Notes: a model not told the origin generated them from the letters alone. A stretch of DNA of 35,875 bases from Acanthaster planci (GCF_001949145.1 NW_019091400.1:6700-42574); one strand, 5' to 3'. Numbered from the stretch's first letter, positions 21,111 to 32,632 are shown. Translations and numbers: made by a program.

Positions 21111-21534
21111 CATGTAGTTCATACTGTGCCGTGTACATCAAGCGACGTGTGCAGCCAGCCCGCGTTACCAGGTGTGCCATTGCAGTGGCCATCGTTAAGT
21201 TTGTTAGTTGCGTGGACGACCTAAATATTTCAAATTTTAAGCATCTGTTAGTTACCCATTTCAGGCAGTTTCAAGCCCATATAAAATACACAAATTCACG
21301 GGTCTTCTAAACAACATGCTTATCAGAACTTTTTTAAATACAAATTCCAATTAATTTCATGCGACTGTTGTGCAATGCAGGCCTAAGCCTATATGACTAA
21401 ATGTATTTCTTTTGCGAACAACAGAGCTAATACATGAACATGGTTCATTTAAAAAATTGCCAAAAATGGGCATGGGCAAGCATGCAGAACTGACGTAAAA
21501 AAAATTACAAAATAAAATTATTTTCCAACACAAG

Positions 21535-21795
21535 AGGCAAAATGTGAGGACAAGTGATTACCAAGTTATTACAATGCACAACGTATGATGAGGCAAAATG
21601 ATGTGAGGACAAGCCAATACAATGTATGATGAGGCAAAATGTGAGGTCAAGTGAATACAATGTATGATATATGATGAGGCAATGTGAGGACAAGCTATTA
21701 CAATGTATGATATATGACAAGGCAAAATGTGAGGACAAGCGATCACAATGTAAAATGTAAGACAAGGCAAACTGTGAGGACAAGTGATTACAACG
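21535..21795. repeat. minisatellite, right block
   Basis: About six more units of the same GAGGCAAAATGTGAGGACAA array as at 20079-20400, on the other side of the gap. Looser relatives of the unit (CAAAATGTGAGGGCAA, CAAAATGTGAGGTCAA) continue to about 23620 on both sides of the element at 22081. Confidence 0.9.
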
Positions 21796-22080
21796 CACTA
21801 CCTGTATGTATATGACAAGAGGGTGTTGACAAGTACGCAGCATTGATGCAAAATGCATGAGGAAAATGATTCCTGCAAAGTGATTCAAAATCTGAGGACA
21901 AATGAATACATGTACTTTATGGAATAGCGAGAAACAACACGTGAGATCAAAACAAATTCATGATGACCAGTAAATGAACAGTATGTAATTTGTCTAATTA
22001 ATGTGTTTGGGACATAGGACAAGTGAACATGGTGTGTGATTTATCATTGGTGGCACAAAATGTGAGGGCAACTTAATATA

Positions 22081-23435
22081 TGGGTCTTTCTACAGTATTC
22101 GGTAATAAAGACGGACAAAAATTACATGATTATTTTTTAAAAACTGGCCATGGAAGAGTTAAAAGTTGCATATGATTTTGTTAAGCACGTCTTATAGAGA
22201 TATTAGGAATAAAATCACATCCATTTGTCGTTGTCTTTTACTCACTTAACTCTGAAGAATCTGCCCTTAAAATGGTGCGAAATATTGTGCCAATATTTTG
22301 ATGTGTAAGGAAGTATTATTTTTTCACTCTGTTTAAGCCCTAGTACTAAACTTAATTTATGGTGTACACAGAACTGACTTCCCTTCCACATAAATAATGC
22401 AGGATGTAACTGCTGCCATCTCACTTGTAAAATATATGCCAACTGTCAGGGACACCATTACCCACGTAACGGTGTCCGTCTTTTTGTTACGTAGGTAATG
22501 CCTAGCCAGAACAGAAACAAGAAGCCTGCTGTCCCTATGTGCTTATGACTGTTTTATAGCTTTGGTATCTATGGTGTAGCAAATATCATGACAGCAAGTG
22601 TTTCCATTGAAAAGTTTCCCAAAACGGCCAGTGAATCTGAATTTCAGGTGTCCGTCTCCTGTTACGTGGGTAACAGCCATGGAAGTAACATGACCTTTTG
22701 CTAACTCAGAATTAGATAGATCCCTGGCTGGCATCTTATAGTCTTCTCTACTCGGTGCAATGTGTTTCTGACATGTTGTTCTCAAACAATGTTTCCAACT
22801 TCCTCACCGGAAGTTTCATGTTTGTTTGTCCGTCACCCATGTTACGTAGGTAATGGTCGTTACGTGGGTAATGATAAAGAAGGTGTAAAAATTCTTTTCA
22901 GCAGAGGGAGACAGCCAAATTTGTTTCCAGTGACAGTATAATGACAAGTAACCACATAAAGCATTGTGTGCAAAGCTAGAATACATTAATAAAACAAACG
23001 AGGTGATGACATAAAAGACGGAATAAATGACTTGTACCATTACCCACGTAACACGAGACGGACATACCCTCAAATGCTGAAAACCCACACCCTTTTTGGC
23101 CAAAAGGTAATTCGTAGGAGAATCACTTGGGTATTATTATTTATAATAATCACTTACACTTGTCATATACACATACAACAATTTCTCTAATACTTTGTCT
23201 GAGTGCAGGGCCTACCAAGGTGTCCGTCCCCGTTACATAGGTAATACCCTATGTAGGAAGCTGTCAAATCCATATTTTTTTCAATGTACAAGGTGAAAGT
23301 TATCTTTCTACTACTTTTTCTCAAAAGGTGGTTGCATTTTTACCCTCAATTCAAAATTGAGCCATAAAATCTCCAGGCAATTTCAATTTTGAGGTAAATT
23401 TCATACTCTATTACCGAATACTGTAGAAAGACCCA
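22081..23435. mobile_element. 1355-bp TA-flanked DNA transposon with internal repeat array
   Basis: Left end TGGGTCTTTCTACAGTATTC and right end the complement of the same sequence, continuing into CGGTAATA, with TA on each side (22079-22080, 23436-23437). The interior carries the words GTTACGTRGGTAATG and GGTGTCCGTC about seven times in both orientations (near 22448, 22480, 22646, 22830, 22860, 23036 and 23218). The ORFs are short and pass through these repeats, with no transposase domain. It is inserted within degenerate minisatellite DNA. Superfamily not assigned beyond the TA target. Confidence 0.8.
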
Positions 23436-23764
23436 TAACTGATTTACCAGTATGAGCAGTGACACAAAATGTGAGGTCAAAGTATACAGTTACCCCAAAT
23501 GCAAATGTCATGGACAAAGTTATATATGCATGTGGTTAGTGGTTAATGTGTGGGGTTAATAATCAGTAACAAAAAGGACAAAGTGTAAATTAACATAATG
23601 ACAGTGGAACAAAATTTTGAGGAGGAATTCACACACTTTTACATTGTAAATGTTTATATTAGAACACATGATCGTTCTTTAGTTCACTTACATGCATGTA
23701 GTTGTCCAATAGATATTCACAAACTTCCAAAAGTACCAAATATTGTTTAATTCAGACTGCTTAC

Positions 23765-23918
23765 CACATTTTCTTCCCCCGCCACCTGAAAAAGTAACGA
23801 AAGGAAGATGAGTTTCGGCGTTCTCGTTTCTCTCCTTCCTTTCCATCCACCAGCTCGCCACGATACTGCAGTAGAAAATCCCCTTTGTTGAAGGCTTTTG
23901 TAGTAAACACAGCTCGCC
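23765..23918 (-). CDS. N-terminal half of the KMT5A-type SET domain
   Basis: Acceptor TACAATATCATAG before 23918 and donor ATGTG|GTAAGCAG after 23765. The 154 bases enter in phase 1 and leave in phase 2, fitting both neighbours. The encoded segment reads GRAVFTTKAFNKGDFLLQY, then RGELVDGKEGEKRERR, then SSFRYFFRWRGKKMW. This is the KMT5A order: the KGRG(V) loop that holds S-adenosylmethionine, a KGDF(V)VEYHG-like strand, a charged helix, and the YxYYF strand that leads into YCVDAT. The usual second Gly of GRG is Ala here. The strand that normally reads MYYF is RYFF, so one aromatic of the active site is kept. Confidence 0.85.
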
Positions 23919-24139
23919 CTATGATATTGTATTACATAAAATAAAAGAATGAAATCAATAAAGTTCCCTTCTGATGTCCTAATGGATATTATGAATGATT
24001 CAATGTGTGACATTTCGACCGCAAACTGCTAGAGTTTTTGGTATTGGCAAGACAGCACATGTTTTTAGTGTACGTGCCACTTTGAGCACGAGGGACTTGA
24101 ATCTATGTGGTTTATGCCACCTAGTGTCAGCATCCCTAC

Positions 24140-24800
24140 TTGGAAGATGGTACACTCTTTGATCTCCATGCCTTGCCTGGTAGTAGATGACCTACCGACA
24201 GAAGTGCATACCCATGTCTTCATGTGCATGCACCGATCTGAAGAAATGATGTGCCACAGCAGGATGGTTGGATACATGAGTCAGACTCAGTGGAGGTACC
24301 TGTGTTATCACTACAGAGAACAAACAGGGGATGCAGCTTCTTACCTTGGTCAAAATACAAGTGAACTGTCCTGTCGAAGAAAAACTACCGTTAGGGCAAT
24401 CAGTTTCTCCTCTCTTTTCGGGGGGGGTGTCGCTATAACATACTTGCAGGTATTACGATATAACAAATCAATGATCCTAAAGTTATTTTGTAGTTTACTT
24501 CAAGAGGATAGTTCACTTGTATTTTAACCAACATGATGCACTGCATCTCCTGTTTGCTCTGTGTGGTGTCCTCTATCACGTTTACATTATATTGGTGAGA
24601 CAACGAATCATCTACACTGTTTTGGCACCTACATGCAATACCTCCACTGCTTCTAACTCATGCAGTTAGTCATCCTGTGGCACATCACTTCTCCAGACCA
24701 TACATCTGTTCCTCAGGGGTACCAACATGTACTGACTGGCAAGGCACGGAGATCAAACAGTGTGCTGTCTTTAGAGTGCAGCACTGACTTAACCACCTGC
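24140..24800. repeat. inverted duplication, arms about 200 bp
   Basis: The left part (about 24140-24340, plus) and the reverse complement of about 24545-24800 share TTTGATCTCC(A/G)TGCCTTGCC, GAAATGATGTGCCACAG-like, CAGTGGAGGTA and AACAGG(G/A)GATGCAG words. The 140-codon plus-strand ORF at 24105-24527 lies across the left arm and has no recognised domain, so I regard it as repeat sequence. Confidence 0.65.
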
Positions 24801-25254
24801 GCAAGGTCCATAAAGGCTCCTTCTTATCAATTCATGTAGATGAGTATACGGTTTGCAATTTTCTTCTAGGTACCGTACTGTAGTTTAAATCAGTGTTATG
24901 CTCTTTCGATACATTTTTATCTTACAATCAAACTCAGAAAACGCCGTCATGCCTTACATGTGCACGTCACATCACCATTTAAAAAAGGGAAACGTTATTC
25001 AAGTACATGTAGGCATGATTTAACATACAAATACTAACAAGACGTACATTTTTAAGGGTGAAATTAGGATGGCCTGTTTAATGCTTTTGTTAGTCAAAAT
25101 CAGTTCCCATGGTTAAATGGTGGCCTGCTTGATGAAATAAATAACTGCTCCCGAAACTATAGATTTCATTTTCACTTTCTATTGTGCAATATATGAAGTT
25201 TCAGATTAGAACCTGGTAAGTGGCTGCTAGTAAAATGGGGTAGCTGTGATGTAC

Positions 25255-25336
25255 CTTTGATTGGCAGAAGCCTGACTTCAAGTCCATCTCGATCACCGTA
25301 ATCAGGTGCTGCTTTGCGAAGTCTACACAGTCTCAC
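25255..25336 (-). CDS. exon 2: lead-in to the SET domain
   Basis: Acceptor TTTCTGTTTATCAG before 25336 and donor CAAAG|GTACATC after 25255. The 82 bases start in phase 0 and end in phase 1. They encode VRLCRLRKAAPDYGDRDGLE, then VRLLPIK, which runs on into GRAVF of the next exon to give the IKGRAVF start of the SET domain. The phase-0 start fits the first exon ending MPPKKM. An unseen exon between 25.3 and 32.2 kb remains possible. Confidence 0.75.
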
Positions 25337-25989
25337 CTGATAAACAGAAACAAAAATTAATGGAAATTACAACAATGAACGCTCAACAAGTTTTTGCAAT
25401 TTTACAAGATCTCCATGCATGTACAAATTGTGCATATCCCAAATTTAAGCATCAATATGCCAATATCAAAATTTATTGCAACAGATTGGTGCCATGGGAA
25501 CCATAAAATGCTTGGTACAGGTATACTAATTGTTCATTATAGTGATTGAACAGATGTACATGTATACATGTACTCGTACATGCTCATAGTGGTAGTAAAG
25601 AAAGAATTGCAAGCCAAAAGGGACTTTTGCTATATAGCAAAATATATAGCAAAATGTTCATTATAATAAATAAATTATAATGGATGCTCAAAGAAATTTG
25701 CTGAATGGTCATAAAAATTTGGAAATCACAAAAATTGGAGAATGAATTTTTTTTAGATATCTCCACATGTCAAAAACAACATTTTAACAAGGCCAAACAA
25801 AAACAATTGTGTGTTTACGGCCGGTAACGTACTGAAAATATTCCAGGTAGGTATGTTGGAAAATAATTTTATTTTGTGATTTTTTTTTATCTCAGTTCTG
25901 CTTGCCCATGCATGTTCTTTTGCAACGTTTCAAACAAACCATGTTTATGTAGGCCTACGTTGCTTTCAGGGTTGCATGGGATTAATTGG

Positions 25990-26350
25990 GTTGAAAATGC
26001 TTGCAATAAGCATCTTAAAACTAGCTCCATAATTTCGTAACGGCGGCCATTGGCATGGCGACACTTGGGCTGAGATTGCGTGGGCGACCATGTGCCGCGG
26101 TTGAACGTTTTGCAAAATCCCGAAACACAACCTTGTTATAAAAACACTGCAATGGAAAATACATACTTGTACAAAGAAAGTAGAGATCAAACTCTCTGAA
26201 TAATTTGTAGAATATTTCTTATTCCATCAATGTTTGTTTTTGGTAATTTTGAGATCCAATTTCTGATGTTTACACTCTGCTAAACTTTTGTGCATGTGCC
26301 ACATCACATTCAAGTACTAGTCCATTCGTACTAGTCTGGTTTCCGGTCCT
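25990..26350 (-). repeat. dispersed repeat, copy 2 (opposite orientation)
   Basis: The reverse complement matches 20903-21110: ACCAGACTAGTA, GGAATAAGA, CAGAGAGTTT, ACTTTCTTTGT, TATAACAAGGTTGTGTTTCG and GGGATTTTGC. It is longer than copy 1, with extra sequence after the first block. Confidence 0.65.
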
Positions 26351-27104
26351 TTGTCCTACACTGAAGCATTAGTTACAAGTATGCAGCGGGAACCATTGCC
26401 TACGTGGCTGAACTGTACGATCGACCAACTGGGGTCGCGCGATCGGCCACAGCAAAAGTAAAATCCAAGACTAAAATCTGGTACATCAGTAAAAAACAAA
26501 AAAGCAAACCAAAAAAAAAAGCCAAAAAAAAATTTGAATTGCTCAAAAAGAGAGTTTAACATCAGAGAATTTACAATTTTGAATACGATTTTCAAAATTC
26601 CACTTTGGCAAAGTTGGCCGCGACGTATGTGAATTAATTGTAAGGGAAATGTGCCGTGGTGTAGCACAGATCGGGGCCTGAAAAACCTACATGTCATGTA
26701 TTCGCTGGTGCTCACTGCTCGTCCTGATGCATCAGATTAAATTGAGCTATGCACAGTTCACGTCGCTGCATTCTTTCATGCAAACTTTGAGTTCTGAGAT
26801 CGTTGCGATTTTTGCACGTTTAAATGGTAACACGGATATGTTTTTGTCAAAATCATGGTAAGTTTTAAGAGTGAACAATGTTTGTTTGTGGCAAAATTAA
26901 AATACATGTACTTAAAATGTTTGAAATTTGTGCATTTAAAATTATCATTTCAGCCTTCAAAATGCCAATAAAAAGTCTGAGGTCGGCAATTTGGCCCCAA
27001 AAATTCCAGGTCGGTCGGGTTACCATAAACACACCACTTTTGTTGTACGGCCTAACTAAATATTAGATCACAACAGTCTGATCTGGGAAGCCGGTTCTAA
27101 TTAA
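26351..27104. other. intron 1 of the large gene, no feature recognised
   Basis: AT-rich with an A-rich patch near 26495-26535. The short ORFs have no domain. Confidence 0.45.
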
Positions 27105-28674
27105 GGCTTCGCGAACATTCTCCCCCGGTATGAATACCGCCCGGCCCTACTGGTCCGGTACAAAGCTCGTCCGGTAATAAGGCCTGTCTAGTCCGGTACG
27201 TGAATGGCATTTTAAGGCAAGTCAGTCAGGCGCGTCAATTTATTACCCCTCGCTGGCGCCCAGAGCGGAACAAAGGAGGCTTATCGGATTAAGGGTATTA
27301 GGAGTTAAAAGGCTGCCGCTGACCTTAAGTTAGTGTGGTGCATGTACATGTATCTCAGTACGGTGCAAACTTGTCCCTTGTGTAAAGGATCAATTTTTTT
27401 TTTAAACCTTTCTTAATTTTGCCAAAAAAATAAAAACCCTTCGAAGCGTGGGTGTAACTTGCAAATTAACATTTTCATTTTAGGGAAAAACTTTTGTTGC
27501 ATTAAACGATGTTTGGGGGATTGGTTTTGGTTTTAAGAAGTTGAGGGAATGACAGTGAGATTTTTTTAAACCATGTCAAATGGCCTGTCGCAAAAGAAAG
27601 CGTCAAAATCCGACTGGCCAGACCAAATCCAAAAAGGGCTCATTGATTTTGTTTCACGGCACCATTTTTTTTATTAAAACGATCTGACTAATTGAATTTA
27701 TTATTTGGTGCCCTCCTATAAAGCTTTGAAATTGGATTAAAATCTTTCTGGCATTATAACCGAGATAACATTCAAGATGACATGAAAAGACAGATTAATT
27801 GGGCACAAAAATTTTAACTTTCTTTCCCTCATTTTTTGGGGGGGATGACTTTTTGGCTACTTTATTGTATAACATTTTAATATGATATACTATCTTTATA
27901 AATTATTTTTTAAAATCATGGCCGCCCCCTGTATCATGTGATTTTGCAAGTTCGACCGCTCCTGTCTGGCCGGGGTTGCGTCACGTAGCCGTGTCGCATT
28001 CCTTTGCATGGTGCATGGGTACGGTGCGTGCAGGCTGTATTATTACAATTTGAATGTTCACATCAATTTGGCTACCCGTGCGGCCATTCTGCAGCGAAGT
28101 AAAACAAGAAAAATACTTGAGTACGCAATTTGTAGTGCTTTCTAACAGGAAGTGTTTATTTTGCCGGGAAGAGTTTCCGAACGCATATCATTCTTTACTC
28201 TCGTTTAAGAAAATGGGAAGACTATAATGTCTGTAGCTCACAGACGAATAAAAAAGCTACATCAATTTTTGATTGACAAATTGGCGTTTTAACTGGTGTA
28301 TTGTGTAAGAAACCGTATGGCCCGGTCTTTGACGTGCCGATGGAAGGGGCTCTTATTGTTTGCCTCTGAAAACGAAACCCTTGCACGCGCACTGGTAATT
28401 CCGCCCTTCATTGTGTGCCAAACCGCATGGCACGGTTTTTGATCTGTGCCGATGAAAATGCTCAGCGCACTAGAGCTTGGCACTGAAAACCACAAGTTTA
28501 TTCCACACGTCTTCAAACCACGTGCAATAATAGAGCCCAGGATGGAGCAAGTCTTAATAAGTTACAGGACCAGCCCCCTCGTCCGGTAGCTCGTCCGGTA
28601 GTAAAGGCCTCGTGGCTACCGGATTGGCTTAAGGCCGGGCCCTATTCATACCGGGGGAGAATGTTCGCAAAGCC
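27105..28674. mobile_element. 1.57-kb TIR element with CCGGTA subterminal repeats
   Basis: Left GGCTTCGCGAACATTCTCCC and the right complement GGCTTTGCGAACATTCTCCC continue through CCGGTATGAATA, inverted repeats of about 35 bp. Just inside each end the word TCCGGTA recurs three or more times (27150-27205; 28580-28620). A direct pair (AACCG(T/C)ATGG and GTGCCGATG) lies at 28310-28345 and 28420-28455. No transposase ORF is visible and no clear target duplication was found. Confidence 0.75.
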
Positions 28675-29790
28675 GAAGACCTAGGAAGAATGTATATTTT
28701 AGGTGGTGTCACTTGCCACATGATAGCAATACTATTTTGACATCATGTTTTATTTACGAGTACACATGTGCATATAACACGTCGCTGGCTATATGTACAT
28801 ACAATGATGCACTGTAGTAACTTTCAGATTGATCAAAGTTGTGGTCCTGTATGACCAGTAAAGAACGCAAATTCAAGGTGTTGTCACGTGACACATGATG
28901 ATGTAAAAGGGATTTTCATACTTTGTTTTTTTTCGGGGAAATTTTCATGAAGTGTTTTTGTCCGAAATTAAACTTGTTAAGTAGATTGTAATCGTATTAA
29001 GCTTCCTGTAAAACAAAATCTTCTGACGTGCTCTCGTTAATTAGAAATTTAAAAAAGTGTGTTGCATAATTTCAATCTCCAAATTGCTGCTGCAGCAGTT
29101 TTGGAGATATACATAACGAAATGCTGCCCCCATGTGGTGAAAAGCTGTTGAATGCCTTTTCAGTTTTCGTCGTTTTTCTCAACAGCAGATATTGTATTGA
29201 ATTGAAACTTTAACAGGTGATTTTTATTGTGTTTTTCATTAGATTTCTTTCCACAAATTACCATAGTGGAGACTGAAGCAAAACAATCATGATGCCATTG
29301 CAGGGGACTCATATAAGCAAAGTTTCAAATTAATTTGACTTGGAATAGTGTGACAAACTGTTGAATACTAAGAAAAAATATTAACAAAAGAGTAATACTA
29401 TAAAAAAAAATTGACAAAAACGGACACCCCCCAGGATCCTAGCAAATGAGACAACCCGTCCCCAAAAAGGGCAATAGGGCACATTTACAAGCAGACAGAG
29501 ACAAACAAGGACCAAGACACGTAAAATATTGCTAATAAAACAACTAAAACAAAACGAAACGAAGGCAGGTAGTGAATACATACAATATACCAGTGACGGC
29601 AAACTGTTACTAAACGATATTTGGCCGGGACATTTTTTTCTTTGGCCAATTCCCATTCTGTCATCACTGTGGCGTTTTGCTTAGTCTGGTTCTGCGCTTT
29701 CATTAAGCACGGGGCCGCGGTTGCATTTTAGGGGCCTGAAATCAGTCCTATGAAATTTCGGATTTATTTCCCTAGATTAGTGTCAACTAG
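28675..29790. other. intron 1 of the large gene, no feature recognised
   Basis: No domain-bearing ORF. The two overlapping minus-strand ORFs at 29381-29703 are hydrophobic by-products of A/C-rich DNA. Confidence 0.4.
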
Positions 29791-30576
29791 GTCTACCATA
29801 GACCCGAAATCGTGGCGATATAAAAATTCCACGTTGACCTGTCATTTCGAAAATTGGCGACTCTCTTTCTTTACAATAAAAACTGCATATCATGACATTT
29901 AAAAAATGCATATTGCATGTATTGTGTTGTCATGTAATGTGCATTCTGTGTACTCTCAGGTGACACCTTTTGCAAACCTGCTTTCTCCCAAAAGAAGTTG
30001 CTTTTTGAATGAATTTTGAGGAGGAAACCTGGATTTCCCAGTGAGGCAACATGCACAATCTACCGACTGCCGGATGTGTACTTTTTGCCCGTGTCATTAC
30101 GCGCAAATCAACGTAGACGTTTGTTACTAGTCGTAGCCCGTAAAACGAAACCAACAGGTATTTCCGAGGGCTCCCATCATTGTGCACATAAATGACACAG
30201 GGTACCGCGCACATTATCGTTGAGTTTGAAGTAGTACGTGTTTCTACAGCCTGCGGTTTTTTTTAAAGTTCATTAAAAATCGGAATCCAGCACACACGTA
30301 AAAGTCAAGAGAGGCTTTTACTTAGGTAAGTACATAACCTGGGGCCAATTTCACAAAACCCATCTGAACTTATGATCGATCTTATACATGTAAGAGTCCA
30401 AGCCATAAGAAGCGTTACTCTTCCCAACTCGCGATAAGATGCGTCTTAGTGCTTTGTGAAATCGGCCCCTGCAGGCAAAATGTCATTACACGTGATGTTT
30501 TCGACAGTTCCGGATAGCCAGTCGAACGTGTCGTTGCTACTGCAACGCCATGATTTCGGGTCTAGGCCTACCATAT
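29791..30576. repeat. inverted pair around ACCCGAAATC(G/A)TGGCG
   Basis: The left copy (29791-29817) reads GTCTACCATAGACCCGAAAT, then CGTGGCG. The right copy (about 30546-30576) is its complement with ATGGTAGGCCTAGACCCGAA. They may be the ends of a composite element that contains the MITE at 30342, but the inner sequence is not otherwise symmetric. Confidence 0.45.
30342..30468. mobile_element. 127-bp Harbinger-like MITE, CTG target duplication
   Basis: Ends GGGCCAATTTCACAAA and the complement of GGGCCGATTTCACAAA, with CTG on both sides (30339-30341, 30469-30471). The terminal repeat is nearly that of the element at 11828, and the duplicated triplet is again CWG, so the two are relatives of very different length. 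Confidence 0.8.
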
Positions 30577-30611
30577 AGGCCTAGGTAGCCTAGGTCCCAA
30601 AGTTTCAAAGT

Positions 30612-31115
30612 ACTAGAATTTTGGCGATTGTGTAGTTGGGGACCCCGTTCCCTATAAGAGAACAACATTCTACTTTCAAACTTTGAGACTTACCTAGGTA
30701 GGTGATGGTGACTTCGTGTTCAATATCTGCAGAATTAATTTTGTGAAAAGCAGGCAGGGTTTTGAGTTTTGAGGGAAATTATGGGGTAAAAATGACCGCA
30801 CATGACACGACGACCGCGCTCTGTAACGAGTAGTCTGGTTCCGGACCAAAGATTCTGAACATGCACGGAGACGGAAACCAGACTAATAAACGAGGCGACA
30901 TTCGTACTCGGTACCAAAAAAAAAAGCGGTAAGAAAGTTGAATTGTCTCACTGTTTTCACTTTCTGTTCTAAATTTCAAGGAGACAGGGATGGGTATATT
31001 TCTAGAGAGTGTTCCCTGAAGTTACAGGTTTTAGAAAGTGATAAAACTTTGTGGGAAGTCTAGTAGAAAAAAAGGCGAGGGTCCTCAACTACACAATCCC
31101 CAGAATTTTGTTCTA
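30612..31115. repeat. inverted pair around GGCGATTGTGTAGTTG
   Basis: The left copy (about 30613-30645) TAGAATTTTGGCGATTGTGT, AGTTGGGGACC, and the complement of about 31079-31115 (GAATTTTG..., ACTACACAATCCCC) match at roughly 28 of 34 bases by eye. Possibly the ends of a small element. Confidence 0.45.
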
Positions 31116-31860
31116 GTCTTAAGCATGTTAAGAGGGAATGGATTCCCTACTATTGACAGTGACTAACGTTACACAATCGCCGTGAAAAGCAACTAACAAA
31201 AAGTTAAGTTAAAGTTAGGCCTAGGCCTAACCTTTAGCAGTTTAGGGCCTAAGCCTATAGTATAGGCCTATGTTCATGTTTAAACTCCACATCCAAACCT
31301 GCAAACCTTCAACATTATTATTCATCGAGAAGACAAACAACAACGTTTACCTACCTTCTAAATTTCCAGTGGCGCAAACTTAAAAGGGGGTTTGACTCAC
31401 ACGTTTCTGAAATTTCCACGGTCTTTCCCGGCTCCCGCAGTGGCTGTCGGCATTGACACCAAACATGCCAAACGATTTAGGAATATGATCGGAGTACGAC
31501 ACGTACCATGCATGCATGCATGCCGTAATCGTAACAGTAACACGCCATTTTACATGCATGACATGTTGGATAACCATTTGGTACCCATAATCCCGCGGGC
31601 CCTATGTACACATAGGCCGGTGTCACATGAAAATCCTACCCCTATGAAAATCTGACTCCTTCTCCCTCTTATTGGATAATCCCTCTGACGTCACTGGTCA
31701 CTCGCCGACGTATCAGCTAATTAGCATATTTGCGCTTGCGCGATACTAACAATATGAGTCCACATTTCAGGGAGTCGGATTTTCACACAATACCTGTCTG
31801 TCTTGCGCGCGTACTTGCTGGTTTCCCGTCACACGAAAATTAAACGTCCTTAACACACTA

Positions 31861-31975
31861 GCCTTTTGCCAAGGCCTCGTGGCTATGGAGTGGCGAAGCT
31901 GCGAAAACCGTGGTCTTCCGCTTTGCGGCGGGGCGCTTTTGCGGACAAATAAGTCACGAGGCCTTTGGAGAAGGC
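31861..31975. mobile_element. 115-bp TA-flanked MITE
   Basis: Left GCCTTTTGCCAAGGCCTCGT and the right complement GCCTTCTCCAAAGGCCTCGT form an inverted repeat of about 21 bp. TA stands on both sides (31859-31860, 31976-31977). The interior is GC-rich with GCGGCGGGGCGC. Non-coding. Confidence 0.75.
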
Positions 31976-32196
31976 TATTATGCATGCAACCCACGGAGTC
32001 CTCACATTTTAAGCTGTTCTCACTATTTTCCAGTCTGTGTACCACAATCAGATTGTAAGCACGTTGCCGTTGCTGCATGAAAACTTACAATTCCAGAATA
32101 ACTTAGGCCTAGCATGCCTAGCTTATCAGAGTAAATCAAGTAGGCCGGAGCTACATCGTTACCCAACTTTACAAGTTATTTTTAATGTAAGCTCAC

Positions 32197-32214
32197 CATT
32201 TTTTTAGGCGGCAT
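32197..32214 (-). CDS. first coding exon of the large gene (MPPKKM)
   Basis: The ATG at 32214 has A at -3 (TCAAGATGCC) and is followed by five codons and the donor AAAATG|GTGAGC. It ends in phase 0, as the next recognised exon (25336) requires. Upstream on this strand is CG- and GC-richer sequence with GCGCGTGCGCG words that could be a promoter, but no TATA box was recognised. The exon is very short, so the call rests on the donor, start context and phase. Another 5' exon is possible. Confidence 0.5.
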
Positions 32215-32588
32215 CTTGACTTGAAGAGTTGTCTCCTGCTGTCCTGACCTTGATTTGACCGCCACTGCACGCGCACGCGCGTAAAACATTAGTCCTGCGT
32301 ATATTGCGAAAAAAAGTGAGGACTTTTGCCCGGACAGTACGGTGGGCCAACAGAGGGCGCTATAAATATTAAATCTATGCCGCACGATACGCTCACGCGT
32401 AACTATTTGCGGCTATTACGGCAAACCGAGGAAAACGGAAATAATTATTCTTCTGGTTTGTTTTGATCCATAGAGGGCGATAGAGCATCAAAAAATGTGA
32501 GCACACCAAAACTGTCCTCATATTTTCAAACTGTCCTGACTTTCCTACATGGTAGGTGTTTGTGTCCTCGTTTTTATGGCATTGTAAT

Positions 32589-32632
32589 GACAGACAGACA
32601 GACAGACAGACAGACAGATAGACAGACAGACA
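32589..32632. repeat. (GACA)n microsatellite
   Basis: About eleven tetranucleotide units with one GATA interruption. It lies upstream of the presumed start of the large gene. Confidence 0.95.

Larger units (their letters stand above)
19326..23764. other. intron of the large gene, filled with repeats
   Basis: Between the two halves of the SET domain lie degenerate minisatellites, an assembly gap and an inserted DNA transposon, each listed separately. No additional exon was recognised. Confidence 0.5.

Noticed and set aside
20079-21795. Regularly spaced repeats as a CRISPR array
   Set aside because: The spacing is variable, the units are contiguous and degenerate, and the surroundings are eukaryotic. 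This is a minisatellite.
24105-24527. 140-codon plus-strand ORF as a gene
   Set aside because: It lies over an inverted duplication, has no recognised domain, and its other copy is not open in the same frame.
31345-31495. Alternative first exons on the minus strand (ATG near 31454 with a GTGAGT donor; small exon near 31350)
   Set aside because: The implied intron would be about 22 bases, and the frames do not join to the SET exons.
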